NCBI GenBank assembly: GCA_011317545.1 | Contig: WUJK01000001.1 | Span: 2,027,001 to 2,091,000 of the forward strand | Source of the DNA: Coniella vitis | Taxonomy: Eukaryota > Ascomycota > Sordariomycetes > Diaporthales > Schizoparmaceae | Direction of reading: 5' to 3' | Length of the DNA stretch: 64,000 nt | In this document: positions 34,660 to 46,690 of the stretch, one piece after another | Numbering within the stretch: the first letter of the stretch is position 1 | Layout: the number at the start of each line of letters is the position of its first letter | The notes under the pieces: generated by a model | Seen by the model: only the letters and a program-made list of their open reading frames with translations | Told to the model about the DNA's origin: nothing | Databases searched by the model: none | Program-made: the position numbers and the translations under genes

Positions 34660-35201
34660 GATGACATCGTTTTCCTGAGCTCATAGCGACTGGAAAATTG
34701 ATGACTTGTGTTGGGCGGTGGGGAGTCGAATCCAGGACCTTGAGATTTTTTTGGTTATCGGTCGAAAGTTTTGAGGTTCCCGTTTGCGACCCGCGGCACT
34801 TGACGCAAAACGGGGGTGTGGTAAAGTGGCTGCAGGAGGGGTGTGCAATAGAAAGGGGTGCATCTAGGGAGCAGGTGGATTAGTAAGCATGTCAAGCTCA
34901 CCCTAACCCTGTCACCAACTTCGCGCTTTCGAGGGCTTCACGGTCAAGGTATGATTGTACTCTTTCTGTACATAAGCTATGCTTCATCTGAGACTCAGGT
35001 CAAGTGACGTTTAGGGTACCAAATGGACAGCTTGATTAGGAATTTGAAACCCTTTGTATGGTAAATCCAACAAAAGAGTGTCAAGTGACTGCCGCAATGG
35101 CAGCAAAGATGATGGAGGCTTGGTGAGTGTGGTAAATTGTGTAGAAAGACCAATTGCTGCTTTGAAAATAATGCTTTGAAAATAATTCATCTCTTCAAGA
35201 T
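34660..35201. other. Upstream region of tfc3
   Basis: No gene seen. It combines the promoter of the minus-strand TFIIIC gene and the 3' end of the next gene on the same strand. Confidence 0.5.
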
Positions 35202-36434
35202 CTAGGTATCTTGTGCCTCCGTCCGAGCTCTTTTGCCCTCCATCATCTTTCTGTACGAGGCGATAACCTCCTCTCTCACGCTCTGCAGCTCTTCTCTCCT
35301 CTTCAAACTTCCTGCAGCTTTAGGGATAGTACCGACATTGACAGCGGCACCGCCAACCTTGAACACCTGTTTCGGCACCGTCTTCAGCACAGGCGGTGCC
35401 TTGACAACATCGTGCAAGCCAATCTTTGCCTCTCCTCTCTTCTTTTTAAGCGCTTCCCATGGGTCCGCATCGTCGCCATCATCCACTTCCCACACAGACT
35501 TGGCGCCCTTGCCTTTCTTGCCACCCTTCTTTTTGCCCTTTTTGCCGCCAGAGGCTGCCCCTGCCTCCATATCGAGCCGCCACTTGACGCTGCCGCCAAC
35601 CGCACCCTCCTCCTCCATTTCACGTTCCTCGGCCTCCTCAAGCTCTTCGCGCCGCTTTTCCTGGATCGCGGCCTCTTCCCGCCGCCACTCGTCGTACAGC
35701 TTGTGCATCTTCTTTTCCTTTAGCGTCCGGTGGACCTTGAGCCCAAGTGGATCCTTGCCCTTTGTCGACTTCTTGACGAGGCCCATGACCGGCAGCGCAG
35801 CGTCGACACGAGCCGCAAACTCAGACATGCGCTCGCCCGGTTGGATGGTAGGTATGTTCTGCTTTTTGGCGGCGGCGGCAGCGGCAGCGGTAGCGGCTTC
35901 GTTGGCCAACTTGGCCTCGTCATCTTCAGCCGCTGCCTTGCGCTTCTTCTTATTGTTGTTGTCCTTATTCGATTTGGTATGGCGAGTTCCGTCGTCCAGA
36001 CCATCGCGTACTTTCTTGCCGTCCTTCAGGGCCATGAGCCGCTTGAAAGCCCGCGGCGCATCGTCCTTCTTGTCGGCCCCGCGCTTGCGCTTTTTGCCGC
36101 CACCGCTTACACCTAAATCTTGCTGCGCTGCCTGGTGTGCCGCAGCGGCCTTACTCTTGTTGTTGCCACCATTATTCTTCTTGCCGCCTTTGCCTTGGGT
36201 TTGTCGGGTGAATTTGGGTGCGACGACGGGCAAAGGTCGGGCGATCTGGGTGGGTGGGAGGTCGTATCTGCAGGCTAAGTCAGCTGTGTGATGCCCAGGA
36301 CGCACGAGTGAGGAACGTGGGCGCAACAGACACCCGTGGTAGGTCGGTAGCAGTTTCAACAATACGGGGGAACAAGAAAAGAGTCAAACGCACGTGGAGT
36401 CGTCCTTGTCTCTGCGTGTGTGCTTGTGGGGCAT
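35202..36434 (-). CDS. Lysine-rich nucleolar-type protein
   Basis: Exon 1 is 36394-36434 (ATG at 36434), exon 2 is 35202-36267, and the intron is 126 nt (GTGCGT...CAG). The protein has 368 residues and begins MPHKHTRRDKDDSTYDLPP. It is dominated by basic low-complexity blocks (GKKRKRGADKK, NNKKKRKAA, GKKGKKKGGKKGKG) and an alanine run. A charged helix follows (LYDEWRREEAAIQEKRREEL), probably a coiled coil, then a conserved-looking C-terminal part (KAPPVLKTVPKQVFKVGGAAVNVG; REELQSVREEVIASYRKMM). Composition and repeated nuclear localisation signals suggest a nucleolar ribosome-biogenesis factor. I do not recognise the exact family and name no function. Splicing is supported by frame continuity and by the plausible N-terminus. 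Confidence 0.75.
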
Positions 36435-38395
36435 CTTGACTGTTGCCGTCCACCTCGTGATGCGGTCGGCAGAGTATGCGTGACAGATGTGCAGACGGGA
36501 GGGGTCACGAAATCGATGGTGCTCTCTGAACAGAGATCTGCCAAGAGGGAAGAAGAAAGATGGGGGAAGATTTCGCGACCAGGTCAACCCAGTGAGTTGT
36601 AGTGGCTGCACCTCGTGGATTCGCGATGCAAAGGCATTGGGCGCAGAAATTCCCGTTTCTCGTTATCTTATCGGAAAACTGCCAAGACAGCCCACTCTAG
36701 GGGGCTACCAGCCACTGGCGGCCCTGTAAGCTGGGGCCCTGAAGAGCCCTAGACCGGCATTCAGCAGTGTGCATGCAGTTTTGGGTGAGGCGTTGTCTAC
36801 TATGTACATAGTACATAGTACTATATGGGCAAGATCGAGACCTCGACTGTTTCCAAACAGCGACCCGGCAGTTGGGCCGGGCACGAAACGTGAGACGCTG
36901 ACCCGACGGTCTGGCCGTGACATCTGACAATACAAAGCTTGTCCTGTGTGATGGTGGCACAGACAATCCGAACAATGTAGTGTCCAATCTTGGATTTGTT
37001 CACCTGAAAACCGATTGATCCAGTTGACACACTGTATATTCTGCAAGATACTCGAAACGTCTCTCGCCCAGCCATCGCATCCATGAACAGCACGTGGGTT
37101 GTTAGTGCGAACGAACTGAACAGTCTAGTGGCTATTGTCCGGTGTACATAGTAGCGTCAGGTCAGAGACCGCTAGACAAGGCCCAGTAACGGACCACTGA
37201 TGATTGGCCACAGCCTGTAACACAGGAGGTTTGCAGAAGGGCCACAGCGCATGCTGGGTTTTCGAGTCAGGGGTCTAGCTAGGCCTAGGCCCACACCCAC
37301 ATCCTTCTTACTGCAACTTACCTAGACTGGCAGTCCAGGTAGGTACTCTATGCCTCGTCCTCCTCCTCCTTCTCGTCTGCCACCAGCCTCTCAAACTCAC
37401 ACTGCCTGGACTGCAGGTCGAACACGGTACAATGTTTGCTACGATCCCCGTATACTTTACTCTCCTTGATTCCACAACCGCACTCGCTGTACACATTCTG
37501 CCCAACATATCATGGGGCACCCTGTCTGCCTTTCTCGCCCGTCAGCCAACCCAGACGGCCTCTGAAAAGGCCACCACTGCCACTGAAGCACCCACGATGC
37601 TGCGTCCTTGTGACCACCGCACTGGCTGGTCTGGCATAGCCATGCCTCTCGTCTGTTTGTCTTTTGTATGGGTCTTGAGGGGACAGCCCACGGCCCTGCG
37701 AGGGCCCGTAATAGGGTGTTGACCCTTCCGCATCATCATCGCCACCGCCACTACTGTAAGTCTTCTTGGTAGAGAGCATATGTTGATACAAACGCGCACC
37801 TTGGCTTCATTATAAGCTGTTCTCTTCTCCCCCTCTGCCCACCCCCTCCTTCCTATCCAGGGACCTTCTCCTTGAAGTGTTGTAGTTATCAACGTTGCGC
37901 CTTCTCCTTCCGCTGTCTCTACTGCTCGCCTCGTAGCAAGACTGCCTTCACTGTTCGAAACATGTTCCTTCCACGTCACGCTTGAACATTCTGGTGGAAT
38001 CCTACCATTTGCTGCGCCCTGATTCAAGAGCCGCTTGTCCCTGGTTGGACCACTTCTCCTGCAACCTACCCACGACCGCCCAACCTGGGTCCCGGGTCAC
38101 GTACCCTCGGCCTTTGGTGGAATTGTCACGCCTTCGTCCCATCTTTGGGATCCTAGTCGGTTCCAGCACCATCTTGGGGTCTATCTGCAGCTGAGTCGAG
38201 ACGAGATATATATATTCCCCTCGTCACTTTGAAGTCCTCTTCACTCTATTGGGCGAGAGACTCGACACCTTTTTTCTTGTACTTCCCTAAGCGTCGAGGC
38301 TACTTCTCACTTTCTGTATCATCATACAGAAAGTAATTCTTGAATACAAAATATCTTTCCGCCTGGTCTGCGGATATCCGAACACAAACTTGAAA
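36435..38395. other. Divergent intergenic region with palindromes
   Basis: About 2 kb between divergent genes. A perfect 16-bp palindrome TACTATGTACATAGTA (36798-36813) is followed by a second half copy. A 23-bp near-palindrome built on TACCTAG lies at 37319-37341. Short frames, such as one from the ATG at 37432, have no domain. The right end is probably a long CT-rich 5' leader of the AIM6-like gene. Confidence 0.5.
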
Positions 38396-39721
38396 ATGGA
38401 AACCAGAATACCACCTTCCTCGGTCGACGACGTGAAAATCACGCCAGTCTACGACCACAAAAGGACTGGCAGTTGGCAAAGCGACGGGACTTTTGTGGGA
38501 AACGAGGACACTACTAGTCTCCTCGACAAGGCCAAGATCAGCCCAGAAACTACCGATGTGTTTCCGGTAGACTATACCTCTTTGGCAGAGAAGAGAAGGA
38601 AAAGAAGAAGACAACTGGTGTGTATGGGCCTAGGGGCGCTCGTTATCGGAATCTTGTAAGACTCCGGGCTTGTCTCGCTTCGCTTCGCTTTACGTTGGTG
38701 TATCTTGTATGGACACCGTGGGCTAACCTAGATTCTTAGAGGACTGCTCTTAACCCTGGATATTATGCTTCGTTTCTCACAAGCATGGCTATCAGCTCCC
38801 GATTACACCGACCAAGATGATCCTGCCCTCCGCCAGTGGGGCGCAAACGGTACAGGCACGGAGGAATCCGCGTGGTATCCCACAGACTTCCTCCAAGATG
38901 TGATTCCGTTGCCCATCCACTCCCACAACGACTACTTACGCAAAGCACCCCTCTTCACTGCCATTCGGCAAGGTTGCACCGGTGTCGAGGCCGACGTATG
39001 GCTCTTTGACGACCTGCCCGACAAGGAGACCCTTTTCGTCGGCCACACACCTCCTTCGCTCCAGCCTGGACGGACCTTCGAATCCCTCTACGTCCAGCCG
39101 CTTGTCAAGATCCTCGAGCACCAGAACCCCAGAACGGAGTTCTACAATGGCAACTGGCGCGGTGTCTTTGATGCGAACCCAAACCAGACACTCGCCTTGC
39201 TCGTCGATGTCAAGACCTCTGGGTCGTCAACTTGGGCCAAAGTCCTTCAGCAGCTCGAGCCGCTTCGCCAGCGCGACTGGCTGAGCTATTACTCGGACGG
39301 CCAAGTGCACACCCGGCCCATCACCGTGGTGGGCACGGGAAATACGCCCTTTGAGGATATCGTTGCCAACACAACATACCGCGATTACTTCTTCGACGCG
39401 CCTCTCAGCAAGCTCACCACCACGTCCCCTTCTTCTCTTCTGCCGGACTACGACGCAACCAACTCGTACTACGCCAGTGTGTCCGTCACTAGGGCAATCG
39501 GGGTTCCCTGGTTTGGCAACTTTGGCACAGAGCAGATTGAGCGCATCAGGGACCAAGTCCGAGCTGCGCACGCGCGCGGCCTCAAGGCGCGCTACTGGGA
39601 CCTACCAACGTGGCCTGTGGCGGCGCGAAACCATATCTGGGACCTACTTGTCAAGGAAGGCGTTGATATGCTGAATGTAGACGACGTCAGGAGCGCGGCA
39701 AAGATGAATTGGGAGTCTTGA
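38396..39721 (+). CDS. aim6: AIM6-like PLC-type phosphodiesterase
   Basis: Exons 38396-38655 and 38740-39721 with an 84-nt intron (GTAAGA...TAG), giving 413 residues. I start at ATG 38396; the frame above opens only with TTG. The N-terminal 75 residues are cytosolic and basic at the end (EKRRKRRRQ). A single membrane segment (LVCMGLGALVIGILGLLLTLDIML, about 78-101) spans the splice junction. The rest matches the Altered Inheritance of Mitochondria 6 family, a TIM-barrel glycerophosphodiester/PI-PLC-like fold. The catalytic-type motif HSHNDYLR comes first and GVEADVW about 25 residues later, followed by HTPPSL. The last part (ARYWDLPTWPVAARNHIWDLLVKEGVDMLNVDD) is also typical. Substrate is unknown. 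Topology suggests an ER or Golgi lumen or surface enzyme. Confidence 0.9.
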
Positions 39722-42396
39722 TTGGCTGCTGCAAAACCCGCATCATGTTTTTGTTGGCCCAAACATGTTTATCTGGAGCCAACCCCTAGATGAGCATCCC
39801 AGAAACAACACCAACACGAAAATATAATAATGGGAAAACTTGTCTTTGCGTTTTGTTGACATTTGTCGCAAAGCGGTGATTTTGGGCCGGTTGTTGGCGC
39901 TGGCCATTATTGCGCATGCTACACTGTGCTCAGCCACGTTACAGGCACCGTTAAAGAGTCGTCTTCTTCCTCCTCGTACTTCTGGACCGCGGCATTTCAG
40001 CTGCCGACTGCTACGTGATGGTAGTCATTTTCGGACACGGCGAGACTCTACCAGCTAGTCCAACCCATAGCTCCATCCATTCTCAGAACTATCCTAGCTG
40101 AGTCGGGGTTGATGGAACGAGAACCTAGCGGCAGGTCTGTTCCATAAAAAGTCAAGGTGATGACTATTGGAATGCGCGACCAAAATCCTGGGGTTTGTGC
40201 ACCAAGTCTGTGGTGCATGGAATCCTGAAGGAAGGGAAGGAATAAAAAAAAAAATGGGGACTGCCAAGGGAACGAGGGCTGTCCGAGTGCTTGGCATGAT
40301 CTTGATGGAAAGCTTAGCTTTGGTGCTTAAATCCTTCCAATGATGTGATAGGATCGGGCTCGAGCGGCGTGTGCAGCACTTAGTCCGTGGAAGGGGCAGT
40401 GCTTCAAATTGGAAATCTTCTTGGAAACAGCCAACATTTCAAGTTCAAGTGTGCTTGTGGCACGGATGGGACGAAACTCATGCGTCGAAAACAAGGGCAT
40501 TGATCTCGCCATATGTGGAAGCCCCCACGATCACTGGCCGAGGAAGGATATTTCGAGCATAACTGTTGCCGGTCGTCAGTTGTTGGTGTTGTATGGGGTC
40601 TCATTTTTCTTTTCTTTTTCCTTTGTTCCATTAGCGTTGATGATGCATTTTTTTCCATTCCTATTTGGATAGAACTACCTAACATGAATGATACCACGTC
40701 GTTGTTTTCTTCTTCTTTAGAACCCCACAACCACAGAAACATAAGCATGGGGGAAAGGCTTGTTTGATGGTAAAGACTAGAGAGAGATGAAACCAATACG
40801 GAGGCGTCTTGACTACTATGAAGTACCTACAACTAGCCTAGGCTTGTTGGCGGGCGAATCAAATCCAGCTACGATACCCACCGGTGAGTGTGCGATAGCA
40901 TCGAGTATTTGAAGATTTCATACGGTATATAGTACCTTTTGCAGGAAGAAGTGCAGCCTGGAGCTCGACGTTGCCAGGCTCACCCTGCCCGTTTGGCGCT
41001 CCCCAGCGCTCTCCAGTCCGGGTCTAGAACTTTGGCTACACATTTAAGGCTGGCTGGGCATATTTTCAAGCTTATTATACTATATAGAGGATTAGCGCTT
41101 TTGTGTCTTTGTTCCGTCTGTGCTCAGTTTCTATTCATCCTTGTACATGGGCACTGACTAACTAACCATCGTGGCAAAGTGCTTTGAGGTAGGGGGCGGG
41201 GGGGGACAGGTGGTGTTCAATGCTATTGGATACATGAATAGTGCAAGGGACTATTGAGGTGAGGTGATTTTGGTAGAATGAACGACATAAAAGGGCAGCC
41301 AAGGAAGAGACGGCTTTGATGGGAGAGGTATCGTGAGATATACAGAGTCGTAGCCATGCCATTTGGCCCGTAACGTACCTACACAGTATCTACTCATCAG
41401 ACCGACAAGGTATCATCACTTGTGGAAACAAAATGAGGATCCCATCCTTTTGGCTTCAAGTCCAGAAGGATTGGGGTGTTCCTTCGCTCGTAAGAGTATT
41501 GACAGTAAGGTGGTCGATGGCTTGGATCAAACCCCAGCGTACCATGTTGGCATGACAATGTGCCTGAAACTATGCTCTCATCTACGTCGACTGACTGGGA
41601 CAAAGAAACGTACCAACGTTGGTCTTGCGTGGGAGCTTCAGCCAGATGGGCCAAGCGTGGAGAATATCTAACACGATCAAGTTCCACATGACCAAGAAGG
41701 GGAGACTAATAAAGTAAGCAGAGTGGCATTGGTCTCGGGTGAATGTGTCATTTTTTGGGGGAGCCTTCTGGGGAAAGGAAATGCCGCAATCCGGGGGGGG
41801 GGGACACTGCAATTACGTAAAGGAGCAAGTCTTAGTCAGCGCATTTCTCTGCTTGCATATGCCGGAGCACCATCGGCATTTCGGTATGGCGGGGCCAAAC
41901 CTTGGCGTGCGCACCCGTGATGAAATGCGCAGAGCAAACTCTCCGAGATCGAAGAGCCCCATACAAACCGCAAGCATACTACTACGTATGCATAATAAGG
42001 AAGGGTTCGATGATTGCATTTACCAATGTACTTTATCACACAGTCAGACCTCGGCATTCGAAGCTGTCTGTGGGGAAGAGACAGCTCCATGGCTTCCAGA
42101 ATGTCCGAAGGCCAGTAGTGGACCAACAAAGTCAGCCTTCGCCGGGGACGTGTTACTTGAATTCCATATTTGCCAGAATGCATGACGTCTTGATGGAGTA
42201 GATCGTATCGAGATTGATACTGCTTCCTTTCATCTGTCACGATTACCTTGTTCGATGGTCTCTATTTAAACTCGGCTTGCATTTCAGACACCATCGTCCA
42301 ACGCGCTTACTGTGAATATCAGACTATTAGCCAGCAACAGCATCGCAACATTCTCATCCATTCCACCCTCTTATCTCTTTTCCACACAAGTCCAAA
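39722..42396. other. Gene-free interval
   Basis: About 2.7 kb with no supported gene. It holds homopolymer tracts, including an eleven-G run (41793-41803) and an A-rich run near 40242-40255. The right end is the probable cyanase promoter. Confidence 0.45.
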
Positions 42397-43273
42397 ATGC
42401 CTCAAAAGCAGCTTGCCTCGCTGGACGTAAGGATCAGCTCCATCACCCCTCGTATTTCCAGCCCAGAGCTCAGGATGATGCTGACACCTCTTCTCTAGAC
42501 CTCCATCGTCGAGCGTCTGCCGGCGCACTCGCAGACTGTAAGTAACCTTGCTCTGCCTCCAGCTGAGCCTGAATCTCTGCTGCAACCATGGCTCCACCAA
42601 TCGACTCTCCACGATCCCTTACTGCCTCGCCTCATAACACATTGGCCAAAAAAAAAGGTAACCCACAGAACAAGCCTACTAACACGCATGACTCCAAACC
42701 TGCCAGCTCTTCCAAGCAAAGACAAAGGCCAACTTGACCTTTGCCGAAATCGCAGAGCACCTCGGCCGCGACGAAGTCGCCGTCGCCGCCCTCTTCTACG
42801 GCCAGGCCCAAGCCTCCGAGGCGGACGTGGCCAAGCTCAGCGAGATCCTCGGCCTCCCCGCCGAGCAGCTGTCGGCCCAGCTGACGGGCTTCCCGGACCG
42901 CGGCCGCGCAGGGCCCATGCCCCCCGTGGAGCCCCTCATCTACCGCCTGTACGAGATTGTGCAAAACTACGGCTACGCCTACAAGGCGATTATGAATGAG
43001 AAGTTTGGCGATGGCATCATGAGCGCCATTAGCTTCTCGACAAAGGTCGACAAGGAGATTGACCAGGATGGTGCGGCGTGGGCTGTCATCACGCTGAGGG
43101 GCAAGTGGTGAGTTGATTCTGAACCTTTTTTCTTTCTTTCTTTATCTGTTTTCTTCTGCCTTGATATACCTTCAGTGCCATCATCGCCAGTATACTTTGA
43201 TCTTTTCCCAAAGATATGGCGACCCAAGTTCACTGACTGACCCTACTGTAGGTTGCCCTTCAAGCGCTTCTAA
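42397..43273 (+). CDS. cynS: Cyanate hydratase (cyanase)
   Basis: Four exons, 42397-42426, 42499-42537, 42707-43107 and 43252-43273, with canonical GT-AG introns of 72, 169 and 144 nt. The product has 163 residues, near the family's usual 150-165. The N-terminal helical domain is followed by the cyanase catalytic domain. Arg103 and Glu106 (YRLYEIV) and Ser129 (GIMSAISF) match the E. coli triad Arg96/Glu99/Ser122. The ending RGKWLPFKRF is diagnostic. Cyanase turns cyanate and bicarbonate into ammonia and CO2 (via carbamate) in the cytosol, as a homodecamer. The first two exons are only 30 and 39 nt and the last encodes eight residues. No nitrogen-metabolism neighbour is present. Confidence 0.96.
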
Positions 43274-44342
43274 ATACCAGTACCGTAAAAGCTTGTTTCT
43301 GCCCTTTTTTTCTTTTCTTTTTTTTTCTTGGTTAGTTACTCCAGGAGGTCCAAAGTGGGCACCCCAGAGGGCGTTCCCTAGCAAACGGCACTGGATCAGA
43401 CGGCAGAATGGATGGTGCGGTGAAAAGCTTCACACAAGCGGCATATACCGGATGAAAAAGACGAAAGCTTCTTTATTTTCCTGAGGTTATTGTTCTGTAA
43501 ACGAGTCTATGAATATCCTCTTTATCAAATAATAAAAACAAAATAATCCTTCTGATATCAAGTCCGCCGCCTTCTAATCATTCCGCAACTTGATGATCAA
43601 GCTATACTCATATCACAGTTTCGTTTCCTTTTATCTCAAAAAGCTCGTATCTCGCCCTTCGTATCTCTTTCTCCGTATCTCTCCCCTTGAATCAGTCATC
43701 CTCGAACCAACCCGCTCAAGACTTTGAACATGGGGCGCCACTTTCCACCCTCAAGAACCGCTGCATCTCTCAAGAATGGTCCAACGCTCGAGACTCATAT
43801 CACACATACACAAAAGTGCCTGCGCAAGCCATCCCAACATATCGTCATCGTCATGACATGCATGACGCTCCCGACGCTGCAAGCACCTGCATTGTGGGCG
43901 TAAAGCCGCGCGTGGAGCTCGCAGAGGTTGCGCAGGCGGGGTATACGTATGTTATCCGGGCAGATGGGATAAATCTCGTACAAGTTCCAGGTTCGCAACC
44001 GCCATATCGCAGGGCAAGCCGCTGAATTTTCTACATTTGTCAGTTCTGCTACCGCGTGGGTCTGTTTGGTATTGGCGAGGCATGATATTTGCAGGCTTTC
44101 TTGGCGGTTGAGAGTCGCTTGATCGGCCCATGTGTATACTCATCCTGATATGTCACATCGATTTATTCGAGAAAGGAAATGGAGAGTCTCATTGCTAGGA
44201 TAGTATGCTTACCGAGTCTTTGCCATTTGGAATCATGGAAATCCTTGCTGAACTTTTTGATACTGCTTCTGACCTATGCGTAGTGCGCAGAGACAGCAAA
44301 ACTCCCCAAACAGCGAATAGTGTCCCACCACATGAGATCCGT
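43274..44342. other. Gene-free interval
   Basis: 3' flank of cyanase and 3' flank of the convergent HET-like gene. A frame around 43687-44025 has no domain and opens with TTG; I do not call it. Confidence 0.45.
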
Positions 44343-46690
44343 TCACTTCAGGGCAATCTCCCTCCAGGCCTTGTTCGGTTCGTAAGACCCGCTGTCGAAT
44401 GCTTTTTGGAAAATCTTTGCAACACCAAGCCTCTCAGCAACAGTATGCTCCTCATCCCAGACAATGAGAAGGGCAAAATACAAGTCCCATTCCGACTCTT
44501 GCCGGTCTTCAGAGATATAGTAGGTCCAAGTGGCAAGCTCCTCCTCAGCAAAGTCTCTTGCCTCAGAGAGTGCAGCAAACTCGAACACACGGTCATGCTG
44601 GCTCAACCACGATTTGTGCAGCACTATAGTGCCACACCAGTCGCCATGCTTGTCCAAAAGACCGAACCGCTGCAAACCAGGGCTCAACGGCTCCTTCGCT
44701 GCCAATTTTGGATCTGTCAAGCTCTCTACCGAAAGCTGGAAGAATGCTGTATGGGTCCAAAAGTATAACCTGCCAGGCAGAGGCGAGGTGACTGTGGGTT
44801 CGGTAGGCTCACTGCTCAATGTGGGCCATTGGCTGCGTCTAGCTTCAGGCCCATCGCTATCGGAGTTGTAGCCTTTCCACCGATCGGTCTTCTGTCGTTG
44901 CTTGATTGGAGCGTGGCCATCCTGTAGAACACACTGAGAAGTGTCTGGCCAGATTGGAGTGGTTGTCGAATCCTTGAGTGCATAGTAGACAACCCAAGTG
45001 CGCTTGTTCAACCACTCATTGAGGTTGAGAAGACATCGCCCTGTCAAACAGACTCGCCACTGGAGCACTTCGTCAGTCCATAATATTCAGCTCAAAGTCC
45101 TTGTGAATATCCTGTTCTAAAGAGTATGGAGCATCTTACAGTCGTCCTGCCCACCGATCCAACCCATGACCACGTCGGGAGGATTTGTTCCGATTCGTTT
45201 CCGATAAGATGACATGGACCGAGATAGTCCCATAACAGCCCAAAGTCCAGATATGCGACAGGCAACCCGTAGAGAAAATCGGTTCGTAATGGCCCGGCAA
45301 GTGTTCGTTCAATACTTGCAAAAGCTTGGAGCCTATCCGTCCAGTTGTGAAGTGACTGACGTGCACTGTAAAGCTTCACACACTCTATAAAAACGTGCAG
45401 GTACGATTTGTAAGACGTGAAGACTCTGAAAGGCGAATGAAGCGCGTCGAGGTTCCATGACACTAGCTCAGAGTCCGAGTCGATTTCTTCTGACCACGTT
45501 GCAAGGTGACATTGGAAGAAGACGCGGTCGTTTGCAAAAATGATGCTCCTTCTGGCCAGGATCCTTTCCTGAAACGTTGAGGTCATACTATTCCATGCTG
45601 AGTCTTGTATGTACCCTTCAACAGGCTTGGCAGCGAGTAATCTCATTCCCAGGATGCTTGATACTGGCTGTACAAGGTCGCGAGCTGTCAGCGCCGTGCC
45701 CGGTAGACCAGTATAACAGTCTTCATCTGCAGCAGCGCAGATATTGATAATGCCGTTTTGAAATATACTACACAGCAAGGTGCTTATGTTCATATCGTTC
45801 TGCTGTTCCTCGCGCATAACGCACAGCGTGTCGATCCATAGATACCGTATTCCCAGTGATTTCGTTAACAGCATCGTGTCTCTGATTGTCTGATGAAACG
45901 GAATATTAACATCAGCAGAATGGAGAGCTCCAGGTTCAGAGAAATCCTTGAGGTTGCACTTTTCCAACCTTAACCTTGGATGCAATTCTCTGATGTAGCT
46001 GAGAGTGGCATACTCTTTATCCCGGAGCGGCGTCGAGATTAGACGACCCTCATGCAAATCAATCAATCGTATCTGTACGTCTGGCGTCGACGTCCCTGCC
46101 AATGGACTGGATGATCCGCAAGGTCCATTGTCCTTAGAGTGAGACTCGCGGCAAATCATAAGCCATCTTTGGACCATCTTGATGTCAATGTGGTGCCTTG
46201 GAATCAGTCGGCCGAGGAAAGTCGTGCAGGACTTGGCACCCAGATTGTGTGTCTGGAACTCATCCGCCACGAGCATGACGAAAGCCTCACCAAAGAAGCC
46301 TGAGGGTGTGAAAATGCGCAACCGGCGGGACCTTGGGCTCGTCTCGCCGGATGTGTCCACGAAACGACCGTCCAGTTGCCATTCAGCATGGCAAATAACA
46401 GGATCTAAGCCATCAGTGGACGACGTAAGGTCCACATTGCCCTCAACTGCCTGACAAATCAGCCAGCACAAAGAACAGGTAGAGCGTTTGCGATGTATCT
46501 CGAGCAATGGGCCTAGCTCGTAGGTTTTCTGTCTTTCGTGGCTGCCTCTTGCGGGTTTTCCCTGTCCTCCATGCTCAGTCCGTTGGGAAGGAAGGAATCT
46601 TTCTCTGGATAGGCCTAGCTGGAGGCAGACGTAACATAGGTGCTCTGATTGTGGCGCACTGTCTGTTCGGTCCAAGTCTATTCCTGTCAT
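44343..46690 (-). CDS. HET-like protein with altered core motif
   Basis: Exon 1 is 45140-46690 and exon 2 is 44343-45059, with an 80-nt intron (GTAAGA...CAG), giving 755 residues. The first real ATG is at 46690; the frame above opens with TTG. Layout is that of long fungal HET proteins. A cysteine-bearing N-terminal region (CYVCLQLG, CSLCWLIC) comes first. A HET domain follows near 220-380 (VQIRLIDLHEGRLIS; SLGIRYLWIDTLCVMREEQQND; IFQNGIINICAAADEDCYTGLPG), then the later PTWSWVG block. The usual YxTLSYCWG motif reads YATLSYIREL, so the WG pair is lost. Function in incompatibility-type cell death is the family inference; the change may mean loss of activity. Confidence 0.82.

Noticed and set aside
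34700..34760. Possible tRNA T-arm (GTCGAATCC-like) on the minus strand
   Set aside because: Stem does not pair and no D or anticodon arm can be placed.
35233..36291. 352-codon + strand frame across the lysine-rich gene
   Set aside because: Ser/Leu/Phe-rich complement of a Lys/Glu/Ala-rich gene; no domain and no independent signals.
43687..44025. 112-codon + strand frame after cyanase
   Set aside because: Opens with TTG, has no domain, and an opposite-strand frame is equally long.
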